DNA of 64,000 nt from Batillaria attramentaria (taxonomy: Eukaryota; Mollusca; Gastropoda; Batillariidae): assembly GCA_018292915.2 (NCBI GenBank), contig JACVVK020000147.1, forward strand, positions 124,001-188,000, read 5' to 3'. A model generated the notes under the pieces. It saw only the letters and a list, made by a program, of their open reading frames with translations, was not told the origin of the DNA and made no database searches. Below, piece by piece: positions 49,326-60,602 of this stretch; position 1 is the first letter of the stretch, and every line of letters begins with the position of its first letter. The translations under genes and the position numbers were made by a program.

Positions 49326-49990
49326 CATCATTTGTTAGCCTTGTTTCTTTGTTACTGTGCAAGTAATCGTTCCCCCAACCAGTATCAATAGAACCTCAGC
49401 CTGGACGAAACTGAGACAACTGGACGAAGTTCACTTTTCTTCTTCTCGTCATCTGAGGCGTGTGGAAACGCATAATAATATTTTTGTCCTTCGCCCTAGC
49501 GTTATAAAGGCCTCAATAGAGCGGGCTTGGTGCTATCATGCTATCCTCCCTCTACCACATGCAGCTCCCGCACCATTAAAAAAAAAAAAAAAAAAAAATT
49601 CTGCCGCTAATGTCCACATCATTTTATGACCTCCTGGAAACCGCAAACATGGTGGATCTAAAGGCACCGGTAACCGCTGGTAACTGCTGACACAAAACTG
49701 GGCAAACACCGCAACCACAGATAACACCGTGATTGTGTGCAGAACAAAAAACCTCTTTGGCCCCGACAACTGCATCAGAATTAACTACACCCCCACAGCG
49801 CTTTTCCATTTTGTCCACTCAGATTGAATCGATAATAACTGTACATAAATCCGTGAGGGCGATCAACCCTTAACTAAACGATGCGGATAAAGACACGGAG
49901 TAGCGGCACTCTTCGCAAAAGAAAAGGGACACAAATGGAAAATGTCACCAGAAGAACTTATCGATCCAAAACTCTCCTGTAGCGTCCGCC

Positions 49991-50319
49991 CACAGACGTA
50001 AAGAGATAGACGCACCGCCGCACGCTGCCACCGCTGCTTGCGAGTGTCGCTATCGCGGCCATCTTACTAATACCAGAACTCAGAGGCTCTGTGTATAGGA
50101 CGCCTCGTTCGAAATACAAAGCTCTTTAGAAAGACGTCATCAGAAATGTGACGTAAGATAAAGCGGACCAATGCTACGCGCGCTATGTAAACAGCTGATA
50201 GCGTTTGGCCAATGCTATGCGCGCTATGTAAACAGCTGGCACTTCCAGGTACTAGCAACATGGCGCGCGGCGGCGCCACTTTTCCGGCACCGCGGTGCGT
50301 CTATCTCTATACGTCTGTG
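49991..50319. mobile_element. MITE with 28-bp TIRs and perfect 8-bp target-site duplication
   Basis: The ends are cacagacgtaaagagataga and, complemented from the right, cacagacgtatagagataga, continuing cgcaccgc on both sides with a single mismatch. The 8-bp cgtccgcc flanks both ends (49983-49990, 50320-50327). The interior has a direct repeat containing gcgcgctatgtaaacagctg (about 50178 and 50219) and an aagatggccgcg motif on the minus strand at about 50052-50063. No transposase. The 8-bp duplication fits hAT- or P-type insertion; the superfamily is not settled. Confidence 0.88.
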
Positions 50320-50622
50320 CGTCCGCCTGACCGTACAGCGGGGAAGCGATTGCTCCGTTAATAGACAGTCATGAAAAAAGAGATCACAAATGTATTTTCC
50401 ATGCTGCGGATGAGACGTGATTTTGTGTGGCACCGCCGCCACGGATAATGGAACGCATAGGTCGAACAACTCCCCTCTGATGGCACTAAAACGACAAAAT
50501 GGTGTTCAGAGAGATGTCTGGTCTCCTGGCACATCTCCCGCTTACGAGCAGCTAATGCTGCCGATGCTACAGTGATTTCTGCCAATGTGATCTGCATCAA
50601 AGCTTTCAAGGCTTGTACTGCG

Positions 50623-50741
50623 GAGTGGTTTTAAGGTGGGTGGGGTGGGTTGTTTGGGAGTGGTTTTAAGGTGGGTGGGGTGGGTTGTTTGGGAGTGGTT
50701 TTAAGGTGGGTGGGGTGGGTGTTTGGGAATGGTTTTAAGGT
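50623..50741 (+). repeat. 35-bp G-rich minisatellite
   Basis: Four units starting gagtggttttaaggtgggtg at 50623, 50658, 50693 and about 50728 (partial). Each of the first three carries gggtggggtggg, a G-quadruplex-type motif. Confidence 0.93.
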
Positions 50742-50809
50742 ACCCGCATGCCACACACAGAACAGGTATGCAGGACGACGTCTGTCAACATCAAAATCCA
50801 CTGGAACTT

Positions 50810-50980
50810 GGGGTGGGGGTTGGGGTTTAACGTCCTTTTCCACCACATACGGATGATATCAAAGACGGGGCACCGATGAAAAAGCCAGCACAAATATCTG
50901 GTCCCAGCCGAGATACGAACTAACGACCCGAGCACTTGAAGTCCAACGCTCTACCATTCGGCAACCCCGGCTCCCCGGGA
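50810..50980 (-). mobile_element. tRNA-derived SINE, family B
   Basis: Minus strand: head with gaatggtagagcgttggact, box B region gttcgtatctcggctggg, body ccagatatttgtgctggctt, gatatcatccgtatgtggtg, end gacgttaaacccc. No clear target duplication. Confidence 0.85.
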
Positions 50981-52020
50981 CAATGGAACTGACCGATTCT
51001 GATGCACGGATTAAGCGCATTCGACGAAAGATTTTCCACAGCGTTCCTGCATGCATGACAAACGTATTGAGACTTAAACTAAACCCGTCTACCAATTAAA
51101 CTGCCTTAACTCAATTCCTACCAATTAAGTTTGGGGTTGTACACCAGCAGCCTCACTAAAACAAAAAAAAAAAACAAAACAAACAATTAATTCATAATTA
51201 ATGTCTGCATACATTTCAATTTGGATTAGTGAGAGTGCTGCACTTTGACTTTACTCGTGTTTGCTGCACTAAGAGCCGTTCATCTTGCCTGATTTTCGCA
51301 TTCAGGGCCAGAACCGAAAAAGAATCACAAACGTGGGATACTCGTGCACGGTACGAAATGTGTTAAAATCTGTAACCTCAGCTTTCCATCTTCCTGTGCA
51401 CGAATCCATCCCTTGTACCTGTCCCTTTCCACCAAGCAAATAACAGTGTCCCGCAGTCCCAATCCACACGGACCTCCATAGCATCATCTTACCATCATCC
51501 TCATCTCCATCATCATGCATAATTTTTTTTTTAAATGCCCCAGCTTCCAAGCCCTCCGTGGATTCCACCCACAGGAGCCGGGAAAGAGTTGTGGCAGAAA
51601 AAAAAAGTGTTCAAAGTTCCCCAACCCAAATCAAAGCAAACGCCCACCCATCCTCTGAGAGGCTGAAAAAGTTGTCCACTCAGATGAACAGACCACAGCA
51701 ATCAGCGACCTTCTCTCCGGAGATTCCTTGCAGTAATGACGACATTACGTTAACAAAGCAGCACGGGTCGGCCACATTGGCCAGAAGGCATCAGAAGCTC
51801 TCAGAAGGTAACCACAGATTGCCAGAAGAGGAGGCGTTGCCTCGAGGCGGAGGAAAGCGACCTAATGAATCAATCAGGAAAAGCTAACACAAGATCGCCA
51901 CGAGAAATCGCGACAGCACTCTCGGACGTGAAGTGCAGGAGTGCTGTGCCCGCCGACTTCTGCACAGCTGCCTGTGGTTTTTCATACGCACCCTCGAAGA
52001 TCGACTCGAAAGCGTTTCAC
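50981..52020. other. No gene recognised; one weak ORF
   Basis: A 109-codon plus-strand frame (51558-51887) is hydrophilic and rich in K, R, S and E, with no recognisable motif and a low-complexity upstream sequence. I do not call it a gene. Confidence 0.35.
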
Positions 52021-52028
52021 GTCGTCGA

Positions 52029-52106
52029 GAGAGAGAGAGAGAGAGAATGACAATGACAAATGTTTCATTTAGATTAGGCTTTTCGGCCCAAAGAGAGAGA
52101 GAGAGA

Positions 52107-52180
<74 letters not shown>

Positions 52181-52316
52181 GAGAGAGAGAGAGAAACAGA
52201 ACGAACGAAACTTTATTTTTACAACGATAAAAGATTAGGTGCGCAGACCTTTTTTTAGATCTTGTCCTTGCTAAACTACGAATACTGAACTTGGAACACT
52301 GCAACTATTACTTAAA

Positions 52317-52379
<63 letters not shown>
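52029..52379. repeat. Compound GA/CA microsatellite cluster with LINE-like segment
   Basis: GA run 52029-52046, GA at 52092-52107, CA 52108-52172, GA 52176-52193, then a unique-looking segment 52195-52310 that resembles a reverse-oriented LINE 3' end (ctttatttttacaacgataa), then CA 52320-52379. Confidence 0.85.
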
Positions 52380-52381
<2 letters not shown>

Positions 52382-53585
52382 TAGCGTTGATATAGATATT
52401 CAAGAAAAGCATGTCAAATGCTAAATAAAGTACGAACGTGACCATTACGAGGTAGAGCGAGACAGACAGAAAGTGAGAGTCAGATAGACGGACAGAGAGA
52501 GACAGACAAACAGAAAGAGTTCGGCTTTCCGACGGACGAACTGTTTTTGTCACGCCCACCCTAGTCCACCCTAGACTGCAGAGTGGGTGCAGAAGGTCAG
52601 TTATAGCCACTCGTCACGTTGTGGACACGACCTACGCCGACCTTAGACGTTTTCTCGCCTAGGTTGGAAAGTAAAATCGAAGACGCTGGGGACATCACTC
52701 GTGTCGCGTAGCTACTTTCCCTGCCGTCTGCCTCAGTTGGGCAACTACAACAGTACTGGACTTCAAGAGTAAGAGTAGAGGGGTAATTATATAAGTAAAG
52801 CTAAGAGCGCTCCCTAGATCTAGCATTTGTGTGCTTTGTATGCCACTGGACGGGTCCGCCTTGCCCTACATTGGCTACAAGCCACAGTGGAGGGGGGGGG
52901 GGGTCTACAATCTTACCGATGAAACACCTAACAGATCTAAGGGTATCTCACCATTCATAGGGCCCCTAATCTATATTTATACAGGGCCGTAGTACCCGGG
53001 TCCGGCGGTCCGGCGAGCGCCGGACCAATAATTTCGTAAAACAGAGAGAGAGAGAGGGGGGGAGGGGAGGGGAGCGAAGAACATATTTCGAATATACGGC
53101 CTTTTGAGACGACCTCATATATTTATTTATTTTGTTCCTTCCATTTTGTATGCTGCTTCTATTATTTTGGCTCATTTTTTTCCTACAAGTGTCTTTGCAA
53201 TGAACGATTGTCATTTGGGGCAGGAGTTTGGTATGGGAGGGCGTGTGGGTTGCCGCCGGACCAATCCTGAGGAGCCTGCTACGGCCCTGTTATATCTGTG
53301 TGTGTGTGTGTGTGTGTGTGTGGGCCCTTCTTATTGTAGGAAAGTTGAAATCGATACATTTTCTTCCTTTCTTTATTTACTATATTACATCCGTCAACGG
53401 AAGCACAGCTGTCTGCACCTCGTGACTGAGAAAAATTGATTTCTCGTGTATCTTTCTTCGTGTCAAATCGATTTGGCTCTGTGCTTCTTCCTGCGTACGA
53501 AACAGAATGCTGGGGATCGCCCTAGCTGACCGAAGATGCATCAATCTTTCAGCACAGATTCTAAATTTGTGTATGCGACCTTCGA
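52380..53585. other. No gene recognised
   Basis: Holds a G run at 52893-52903, a short GA/G-rich stretch at 53044-53075 and a GT microsatellite at about 53298-53322. The sequences gtccggcggtccggc (53000) and ttgccgccggaccaatcctg (53250) look like the arms of a decayed inverted-repeat element but are not traceable in full. Confidence 0.35.
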
Positions 53586-53835
53586 TCTAGGCGGATTTGG
53601 TCTAGTGGTTAAGGAATCCGACTTCGGATCCCGAGCAGCCGAATTTGGATGGAATTTTCCTTTCCAAAATCACGAGCGAACTTGTTTACGGTGCCTGTCC
53701 CGCCCTCGTGTACACACGCACGCACAAATATCAAGTGTGCATGCTGAAAATCCCACGTCCATGTTTCGAAGAAGAGTAGGTTGTGGCCGGTGGCGTGGAA
53801 AACTGAAATACAGTCGCAGGCACCAGAGTGAGTAG
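53586..53835 (+). mobile_element. tRNA-derived SINE, family D (single copy seen)
   Basis: Box A-like tggtctagtggttaaggaat and a tRNA-like ccgacttcggatcccgagca begin the element. A body follows with atggaattttcctttccaaa and a 3' part with gcacaaatatcaagtgtgca and ggttgtggccggtggcgtgg. No second copy in the window, so the borders are approximate. Confidence 0.5.
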
Positions 53836-54014
53836 CATGGTGAAGGTTTGCACATTAAGCAGCGCTCAGCTGCAGCAGGCTTTCACTGCTTCGTCCTTCA
53901 GCCCTGCGGCGCCATGAGCATTTCAGGAGAGATGGATATGTGCGCCGAGGAGACGTCTACGATCTATCGATGACATCTAGGTTGTCCGGGGTTGGCGGGT
54001 AAGCACAACACTAG

Positions 54015-54120
54015 GGGGTGGGTGGGTGTTTGGGGGTTTAATGTCCTTATCCACCACATACGGGTGATATCAAAGACGGGGCAACGATGAAAACGCCAGC
54101 ACAGACATTTGGCCCCAGCC
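54015..54120 (-). mobile_element. SINE family B, 5'-truncated, with 12-bp target-site duplication
   Basis: Only the 3' body remains: minus strand ggctggggccaaatgtctgt, gatatcacccgtatgtggtg, gacattaaacccccaaacac. Flanked by gcacaacactag at 54003-54014 and 54121-54132. Truncation at the tRNA-side end is as expected for target-primed insertion. Confidence 0.9.
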
Positions 54121-54283
54121 GCACAACACTAGTATTTTTCTGCTCTTTTACGTTGACATGATGGGACAGGAGCTGTTTGGGTATGCAAATCAAAGGCGAT
54201 AGGTTCCGCGGCGAGAATGAGACCGAGAAAGGCATTTATCTGGGTCCTATTTACTTGGCGCCTGCTCCAACGAGGTTCTTGGT

Positions 54284-54597
54284 ACCAGACAGAAAACGTT
54301 ACCCTGGTAACGTGTCATCTCTTCTGGTACTGAGCTACACCAAACAGATCATCGTAAACTTCCCAAACGTTTACTTTAACGGTTACGACTGAACCGGCGC
54401 TAGGGTCAGTTCAGTAAACTATTCAAAGGTAACAATGCAGCGCTGGCAGAAGGTAGGGTGTAAGCACAAAAAGACGTTTTATCATGTAGTACAAAGAGCA
54501 ACTGAAATAATAGTCGTTTCGTTACCGGTGACGAAATCTTCATAATTACGTCACGCGCCAAGTTACGTCACACTCCATCTAGTGATTATTATATTTT
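54284..54597. repeat. Long direct duplication, copy 1
   Basis: Matches 56561-56893 in direct orientation. Shared blocks include accagacagaaaacgttacc, actattcaaaggtaacaat, gtaagcacaaaaagacgttt and gaaatcttcataattacgtc. Confidence 0.9.
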
Positions 54598-55114
54598 AAT
54601 CAAAGACCGTATCTACGGTCTTTGTTTTAATAGTCTTACCCATACATGTCATGGTATACTGTACAATACAGCGTTCTTTCTTGGAACATTTGGTTTCTTT
54701 TATGGTGTGGGGGTGGGGGGATGCTTGCTGGTGGTAAATTCTATAAAACACACACCACATGAAAAGTGAAAATAAAATAAAAATGACATAAAAAACCCCT
54801 AGTAACACACTCAACCTTTGTTAAACACGAACAACTTAATCCTTCCAATCATCCCAAAATGACACATCATCATACACTGAAGAGCTGCTTTTTTGTGCAA
54901 AGAAATGATCAGTCACGACCGCCTTGCATGCCTGGCAGCCGTAGTGTGAAATTGGCTTCGGACCTCTAATCAATCACGAGTGCGCAGGCAATATTCTCAA
55001 AAGCCGCCAACTATACAAGGCAAAATTTCATCCGCGTCAGATCGCGTTGACCCTAAATTCAAATCAATTTCCTGGCGAATGAATATCGTTAGATCTGTGA
55101 AATTGTGCGTGCGT

Positions 55115-55120
55115 GCGTGC

Positions 55121-55201
<81 letters not shown>
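55115..55201. repeat. (GT)n microsatellite with (GCGT)n start
   Basis: A few gcgt units from about 55105, then about 40 GT units. Confidence 0.95.
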
Positions 55202-55203
<2 letters not shown>

Positions 55204-56120
55204 GCTGTTTTTACACATGATGTTATTGAAAATGCAAGTCTTCATTGGCATAAACAATAAAATATCATCTAACTAGATTGAGGGGCGTACATAAATTCTC
55301 CAAACGTAAAGAGAAAATGAATGGATATGAATAACACATGAAGAAGAATACACCTGAAATGAAGAAAGGCATGAAACTGCCCAAAGCGAAGATCATGAAA
55401 TCCTGATGGCGCGCTGAGCTATTTAGTCTTGTCCTTGCTACACCTTGAAATCACCACAAAAACCTGCCCATTTCTGGAAAACCAACTGAAGTACACGTAC
55501 CTTACATGGGAAATTCATGTTGGATACTGTAATAATATTGCAATAAATGGGCAGCAAAAGCAAATACATGTACCAAAGACAAAAGGAAAAATAAACGACT
55601 CAGCATACTGCAGACAGGCAGACAGATAAAACGATTAGACAGAAAGTAAGACAGACAGAACACGCCTATGTCGGTCATCAAGCGTGCCGGTTTGACATCA
55701 ACTAAGCTATGCAAGAGATCGCTGAGATCAACACGAGGCTAGAGGGTACTCAGGCCAACGTCCCAAGGTCAGATCTGGCTGCAGCAACTCAAGCACAATG
55801 CTCCGGCTGTCCTCACACGGCCTGTGAGATGCGCGCATTATACGGGATCACGCTAGGGGGCGCCCTATCCAGCTTGATCCAGTGGCAAACTCTTCTTTAT
55901 TAATCACAAATGCCGGAGCACAATAACCCTATTTGGCCCCCGTGCCCTTCCAGATTCCCCTGATCGATCCACTGCCACGGCAGCTCTTGTGACAGGCGAG
56001 AGATCCGATCTCGGGCAATAGCTGTTTCCGTGTCGGTGTTTCAGACTTCCTCATATATATGCAAGCTGCATGTACATATACATACTATCCTGCTATCCTG
56101 CATATTTCTACTTCATACTT
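55202..56120. other. No gene recognised
   Basis: Mostly unique-looking sequence with stops in all frames at short spacing. No family motif, RNA gene or repeat from elsewhere in the window is visible. Confidence 0.4.
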
Positions 56121-56474
56121 CAGGCTGGGGCATTGCTGGGGGAAAAAGACTGAAACCTAGGCCGATGTGCAAAGGTTGCGTTCTGCTGGGGGACCACGGG
56201 GGCAATGCCTCACTTAAGAAGTCTTAGCATTTTTAAAGGCATTTAGTAGCCTCTCCTGGCTCCCAAAAGTAAAATCTGGCTTGGTACTGACATGCAAGTC
56301 TTCAAAAATGAAGTCTCGTTGTCCCATATGGCATTACATGTAGCATGACACATGACTGTGTGTGCAACCCTTTCCCCCCTTGATTTTCTTTAGCTGTAAC
56401 TCTGATCTATTTCTGGCTGAAAGGATAGGAAATTTAGCTGAAAATTCACAACTGACTAAAAGTTCCCCAGGCTG
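56121..56474. mobile_element. hAT-like MITE (caggctgggg family), copy 3
   Basis: It begins caggctggggcattgctggg and ends gttccccaggctg. The interior matches 32657-33055 in the same orientation and 19420-19780 inverted. Confidence 0.8.
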
Positions 56475-56560
56475 ATGCTTCGCCCAAAAGTATTCTCTGC
56501 GTCCCACACAGGCTCCCAAATCATTTCACATAGCCAGGTACTTCAAATTTTAGTCCTGAT

Positions 56561-56893
56561 ACCAGACAGAAAACGTTACCCAGGGTAATGTGTTATTTCT
56601 TCTGGTACTCAGCTACACCAAACAGATCATCCGAAACTTCCCTAACGTTTACTTTAACGGTTAAGATTCAAAGCCAGGGTCAGTTCAGCTGTGAACTGAA
56701 ACTATTCAAAGGTAACAATTCAGCGCTGGCTGAAGGTAGGGTGTAAGCACAAAAAGACGTTTTATCTAACCACTACATGTAGGCCTAGTACAAAGAGCAA
56801 CTGAAATAAGAGCCAGTCGTTACCAGTGACGAAATCTTCATAATTACGTCACGCGCCATGTTACGTCACACTCCATCTAGTGATAATTATAAT
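56561..56893. repeat. Long direct duplication, copy 2
   Basis: See 54284-54597. Copy 2 has two short insertions (ctgtgaactga near 56690 and ctaaccactacatgtaggcc near 56766) relative to copy 1. Confidence 0.9.
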
Positions 56894-57636
56894 TATTCAA
56901 TATCAGCCCCAGAGAAACAAACTTCAAGACACACGAGTGTTTCATTGCGCTGGTGCCCCATAAACCAGTTCTGTCTAAATATCTGTACTTTTGAAACAGT
57001 TCGATGTGTCAGGTCATACCATCACAGGCCTGTGGCGGTGTGGGTCACGGCAGGCCAGAGCTGGTCGAAAAACGTGTACGTCCGAAGTGTGCTTGTTCTG
57101 TTAATAACCGAGTGCCGGCGGGCTAAGACAAAATGTCGGTTAGGATTTTCTTTGCCTGATTTCACCAAAAACAGAAACCGCAAAGTTATAAGGACAGGTC
57201 GCAGTGTCGAATGGAACACTGCATTCGCAGATTTAAAACTTTAGACGTGCCCCTACCACCACCACCCCCTCCCACCACCACCACCATCATCCCCCGCCCC
57301 CTCCCCCTTTTTTTTCTTCTTTTTTTTCTCTATCAGCACGGGTCTAGTCACTTCAGTGAAAAACAAAAGGACAGACTGGAGCTGTTTAGAGAGGCCGCAC
57401 CCAGGTCCCGCCTCCAGACGGCTCTTCACTAAACCTGTCTTTCGCTCCACTCCGAGCGGGCCTGCTGAGGGTCAATGACAACATGTACTTCAGGCCGCCA
57501 CCAGACCCAAAACTCGATAAGTCTCCAATTAATGCTGGCGCTGAGAGACTCCGGACGGTAAAGCACAGTCTGCAACTGTTTCCAGTCTCTCTACCGGTTG
57601 CCTATTTCCGTTTGGTTTACCGGACAAACATGGAGG

Positions 57637-57683
<47 letters not shown>

Positions 57684-58384
57684 CTCCAAGGCGCTGTATT
57701 CTACGGAGTATTGATCAGTTCTATTTAATAACATTTGCGTGGGGGGGTCCGGCGGTACCAGCGATGAAGTCTTTAACACATGCCGGCGGATTCGATAAAC
57801 ACGCACCTGTCAAAGAACCGACGCAGCTCAGTTAGTGCTCTACTCATGTGACGGTCAATACCGGACACGTGACTGTAGGTGTTTCCTAGCATGATGCAAA
57901 AATTATGCACTGACTGGCATCTCGCAGGTAGGATATGGCCAGCTGTTGGTTTCAATTGCAATCTGTTGTTTGTACATGAGAATATAGCTAAGTAACTAGC
58001 ATGCAAGACACATTGATCTCTCTCTCTCTCTCTCTCTCTCCCTCCCTCCCTCCATTTTTTTTTTCACTTTTGATCCTCGCGAATTACTTCTTATACACTG
58101 TATTTCTACAGGTCTGTGACTTATTTTTTCACTTTGAATGAGTTGCAACTAGGTCAGTCATTGTAACAGATGTGCGTGTGTGCGTGCCTGCCTGCCTGCC
58201 TGAGCGTGTGTGTCTTTCACTTTTTGCGTCCTTTCTGTTTGCTTTATATTTCTTGTGTAGTATTAGCAACGGCAAGATTGAAATTTGGTCTCATGACCAT
58301 TTACCTGTTCGTACCGCTGACAAATGAAGATTTGTTCGTTCGTTTGTGTTAAAACTTCTACCGTTGATTCCCCCCCCCCCCCCA
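56894..58384. other. No gene recognised; simple repeats
   Basis: Contains CCACCACC-rich and poly-T stretches (57255-57330), a 46-base G run (57638-57683), a CT run at 58017-58040 and C/CA runs at 58371-58401. A 128-codon frame ending at 57244 has no family motif. Confidence 0.4.
57638..57683 (+). repeat. Poly-G tract
   Basis: 46 consecutive G. Confidence 0.97.
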
Positions 58385-58653
58385 CACACACACACACACA
58401 CAAGCACAGACACACGCGCGCGCGCAAAACTCAATGTTTTCTTTTATTTAGCTTTGTTTAGCAACAATTTGGGTCGTTCCGCATACAGACGTCACTAGCA
58501 CGTGAAAGCCGTCTATTGTAGGCATACATGTATCATCCAGCTGGTGCACTTACATACATTCATCCTCTTCGTGTGTTATCTTCGTGTATCTGTATCGTGA
58601 TCGTATGTTCATCTCCATGATTATGGAGGCCTTACAGCCTCAAAAATAATGAC

Positions 58654-58733
<80 letters not shown>

Positions 58734-58981
58734 AAACTCAATGTTTTCTTTTATTTAGCTTTTTTTTTAGCAACAATTTGGGTCGTTCCGCATACAGCCG
58801 TCACTAGCACGTGAAAGCCGTCTATTGTACATGTATCATCCAGCTGGTGCACTTGCATACATCCTGCGACGCATAAATTTACACTCTTCGTGCGTTATCT
58901 TCGTGTACATCTGTATCATGATCGTATGCTCATCTCCATGATTATGGACGCCTTACAGCCTGAAATAATGACTCTCTCCCT

Positions 58982-59026
<45 letters not shown>
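58385..59026. repeat. Tandem duplication of about 300 bp with microsatellite borders
   Basis: Two unique blocks (about 58425-58654 and 58732-58972) share gcaaaactcaatgttttctt, aacaatttgggtcgttccgc, cacgtgaaagccgtctattg and catctccatgattatgga. Each is bordered by CT/CA simple repeats (58383-58401, 58655-58730, 58973-59026). Confidence 0.9.
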
Positions 59027-59122
59027 TCCTGCTGCTGCAGAATCAGTATTGGGAACATCATCCAACAAACCACAGTCACGAACTCAGTCACTGCCCACTA
59101 TCCACCATGTAATACTGGCTTA

Positions 59123-59309
59123 GGCCGATGGCACACGCGAGTAATTTTAGTCCGAACAAAAACAGCGAACATGGCGGGTTTTTTCCCGTGCTTCTCGTGT
59201 CACGTGACATGCGGCTACACCATGTCTTTGTCCTGAATTTTTGGGAGTGTGTTTTAAGCTGTTTTCTATGTTTGTTCGAACAAACAACGTCTCCCGTGTG
59301 TCATGAGTC
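59123..59309. mobile_element. MITE-like inverted-repeat element with TA flanks
   Basis: ggccgatggcacacgcgag at the left and ctcccgtgtgtcatgagtc at the right are imperfect inverted repeats, continuing inward to tccgaacaaa and tttgttcgaac. TA lies outside each end (59121-59122, 59310-59311). A palindrome tttgttcgaacaaa is at about 59272-59285. Confidence 0.6.
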
Positions 59310-59499
59310 TAAGTAATTAATATTAATCCGAGATTGCATCCCTTTGTCTACAAACTTGACCCCTGGTGAGGCTTTTGTCGAGATTGGAAATGAAACCAAC
59401 CACTACGAACTTCGCCAAGGGACTAGGGCTGCCGGGGGTTCAAATAATTTTCCTACCTCTGGCTCTCATCTTACGATACAGGTGAAATTTATCCCGTCT

Positions 59500-59515
<16 letters not shown>

Positions 59516-59535
<20 letters not shown>

Positions 59536-59543
59536 TGGCACCG

Positions 59544-59590
<47 letters not shown>
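59516..59590. repeat. Interrupted (CA)n microsatellite
   Basis: CA run, a short tggcaccggca interruption, then another CA run; a CT run precedes it at 59500. Confidence 0.93.
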
Positions 59591-59591
<1 letters not shown>

Positions 59592-60389
59592 GAAGAGGAC
59601 TGGGTGTTGTACTTGTAGCAGACGTTTCAAACACGCTCAGAGGAAATTTGATTTGTCTGTTGTTGTTTGAGCGTGTTTTGAACCTTCTGATATTCAGAAA
59701 GAGAGTGAGAGAGAGAGAGAGGGGGGGATACTTTGTTCACCGTGTCCGTCTCTCCCCATTTTTGTTTCATTTCCGGGAAAGTGATATTTTCTGATGCAAA
59801 TATACTCCGTCCGTTACCAGGGGGAAAAAATCTACACGTCACGCGCCCTCGACGATTCCATTTATCCATCGATGGTGAAGAACAGATAGCGTCAGCGGAG
59901 GGCGGGTGGTGGGGTGGGGGTGGAATCAGGTGGGTGAAGAGGGGGTTGTGCCGGCCAGCGCTCAGAACGTGATGAACAACCCGTCAGCGGCAGCCAGTGA
60001 TCATGATCTTTGCTCGGGAGAATCCGGATCTCACGACCCCGGCGGGCGTCACTAGCCATTTATCACGTTCTCTCTCTGTTACTGTGGGACGTCATCGAAC
60101 GACGTGCCATCCATGATGGCTCAGGTGTAAATCTAATTGACAAAGTCAACTTTTCGGTCAACACGCCAAACAATTTTTCTGAGTGGCTAGAGACCAGAAG
60201 ATCGAAACTGTTTACTCACAAAGAACGTTCGATGGTATATTTCGACCGATAACTTTCATTGTGTTCATGTCAACAGTTCAGTCAAAATTTTACGTTTTTC
60301 TCAAATATATTTCTGTCTGTATGAGCATAATTCAGATTTCGAGTCTTGAATTTCAGCCTTCAAATCTTGCACATACCTCACTAGACTAC

Positions 60390-60602
60390 TGAGCCACCTC
60401 AACCAACTCAAGATTGCCCACACTGACGAATGTCCATGTGGCACTGGATCCCAGACCCCAGAACACATCCTTCAGTCCTGTCCTACCCATGATGCTCTAC
60501 GACGCCAAACCTGGCCTGAGGGCGCACAGCCGCTACGGGTGCAGCTTTGGAGACCTGGAGAAGACCGTGGGAGTCGTCATGGCGACCGGGCTGCAGATCT
60601 GA
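60390..60602 (+). pseudogene. Non-LTR retrotransposon C-terminal fragment with frameshift
   Basis: The frame reads LKIAHTDECPCGTGSQTPEH followed by ILQSCPTHDALRRQTWP, the CxC...HxxxxC zinc-knuckle-like region at the end of many invertebrate LINE polyproteins. The matching closing residues (GDLEKTVGVVMATGLQI then stop, 60549-60602) are in another frame, so one indel lies near 60545. A gaagaagaa-type tail follows at about 60625. Confidence 0.7.

Noticed and set aside
49991..50063. First exon and promoter of SLC38A11 at the aagATGGCCGCG motif on the minus strand
   Set aside because: The short frame there hits a stop after about 33 codons without a good donor, and the motif lies inside a MITE with TIRs and an 8-bp target duplication.
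51558..51887. 109-codon hydrophilic frame as a gene
   Set aside because: No motif, no convincing splice sites and no conserved-looking segment; composition alone is not enough.
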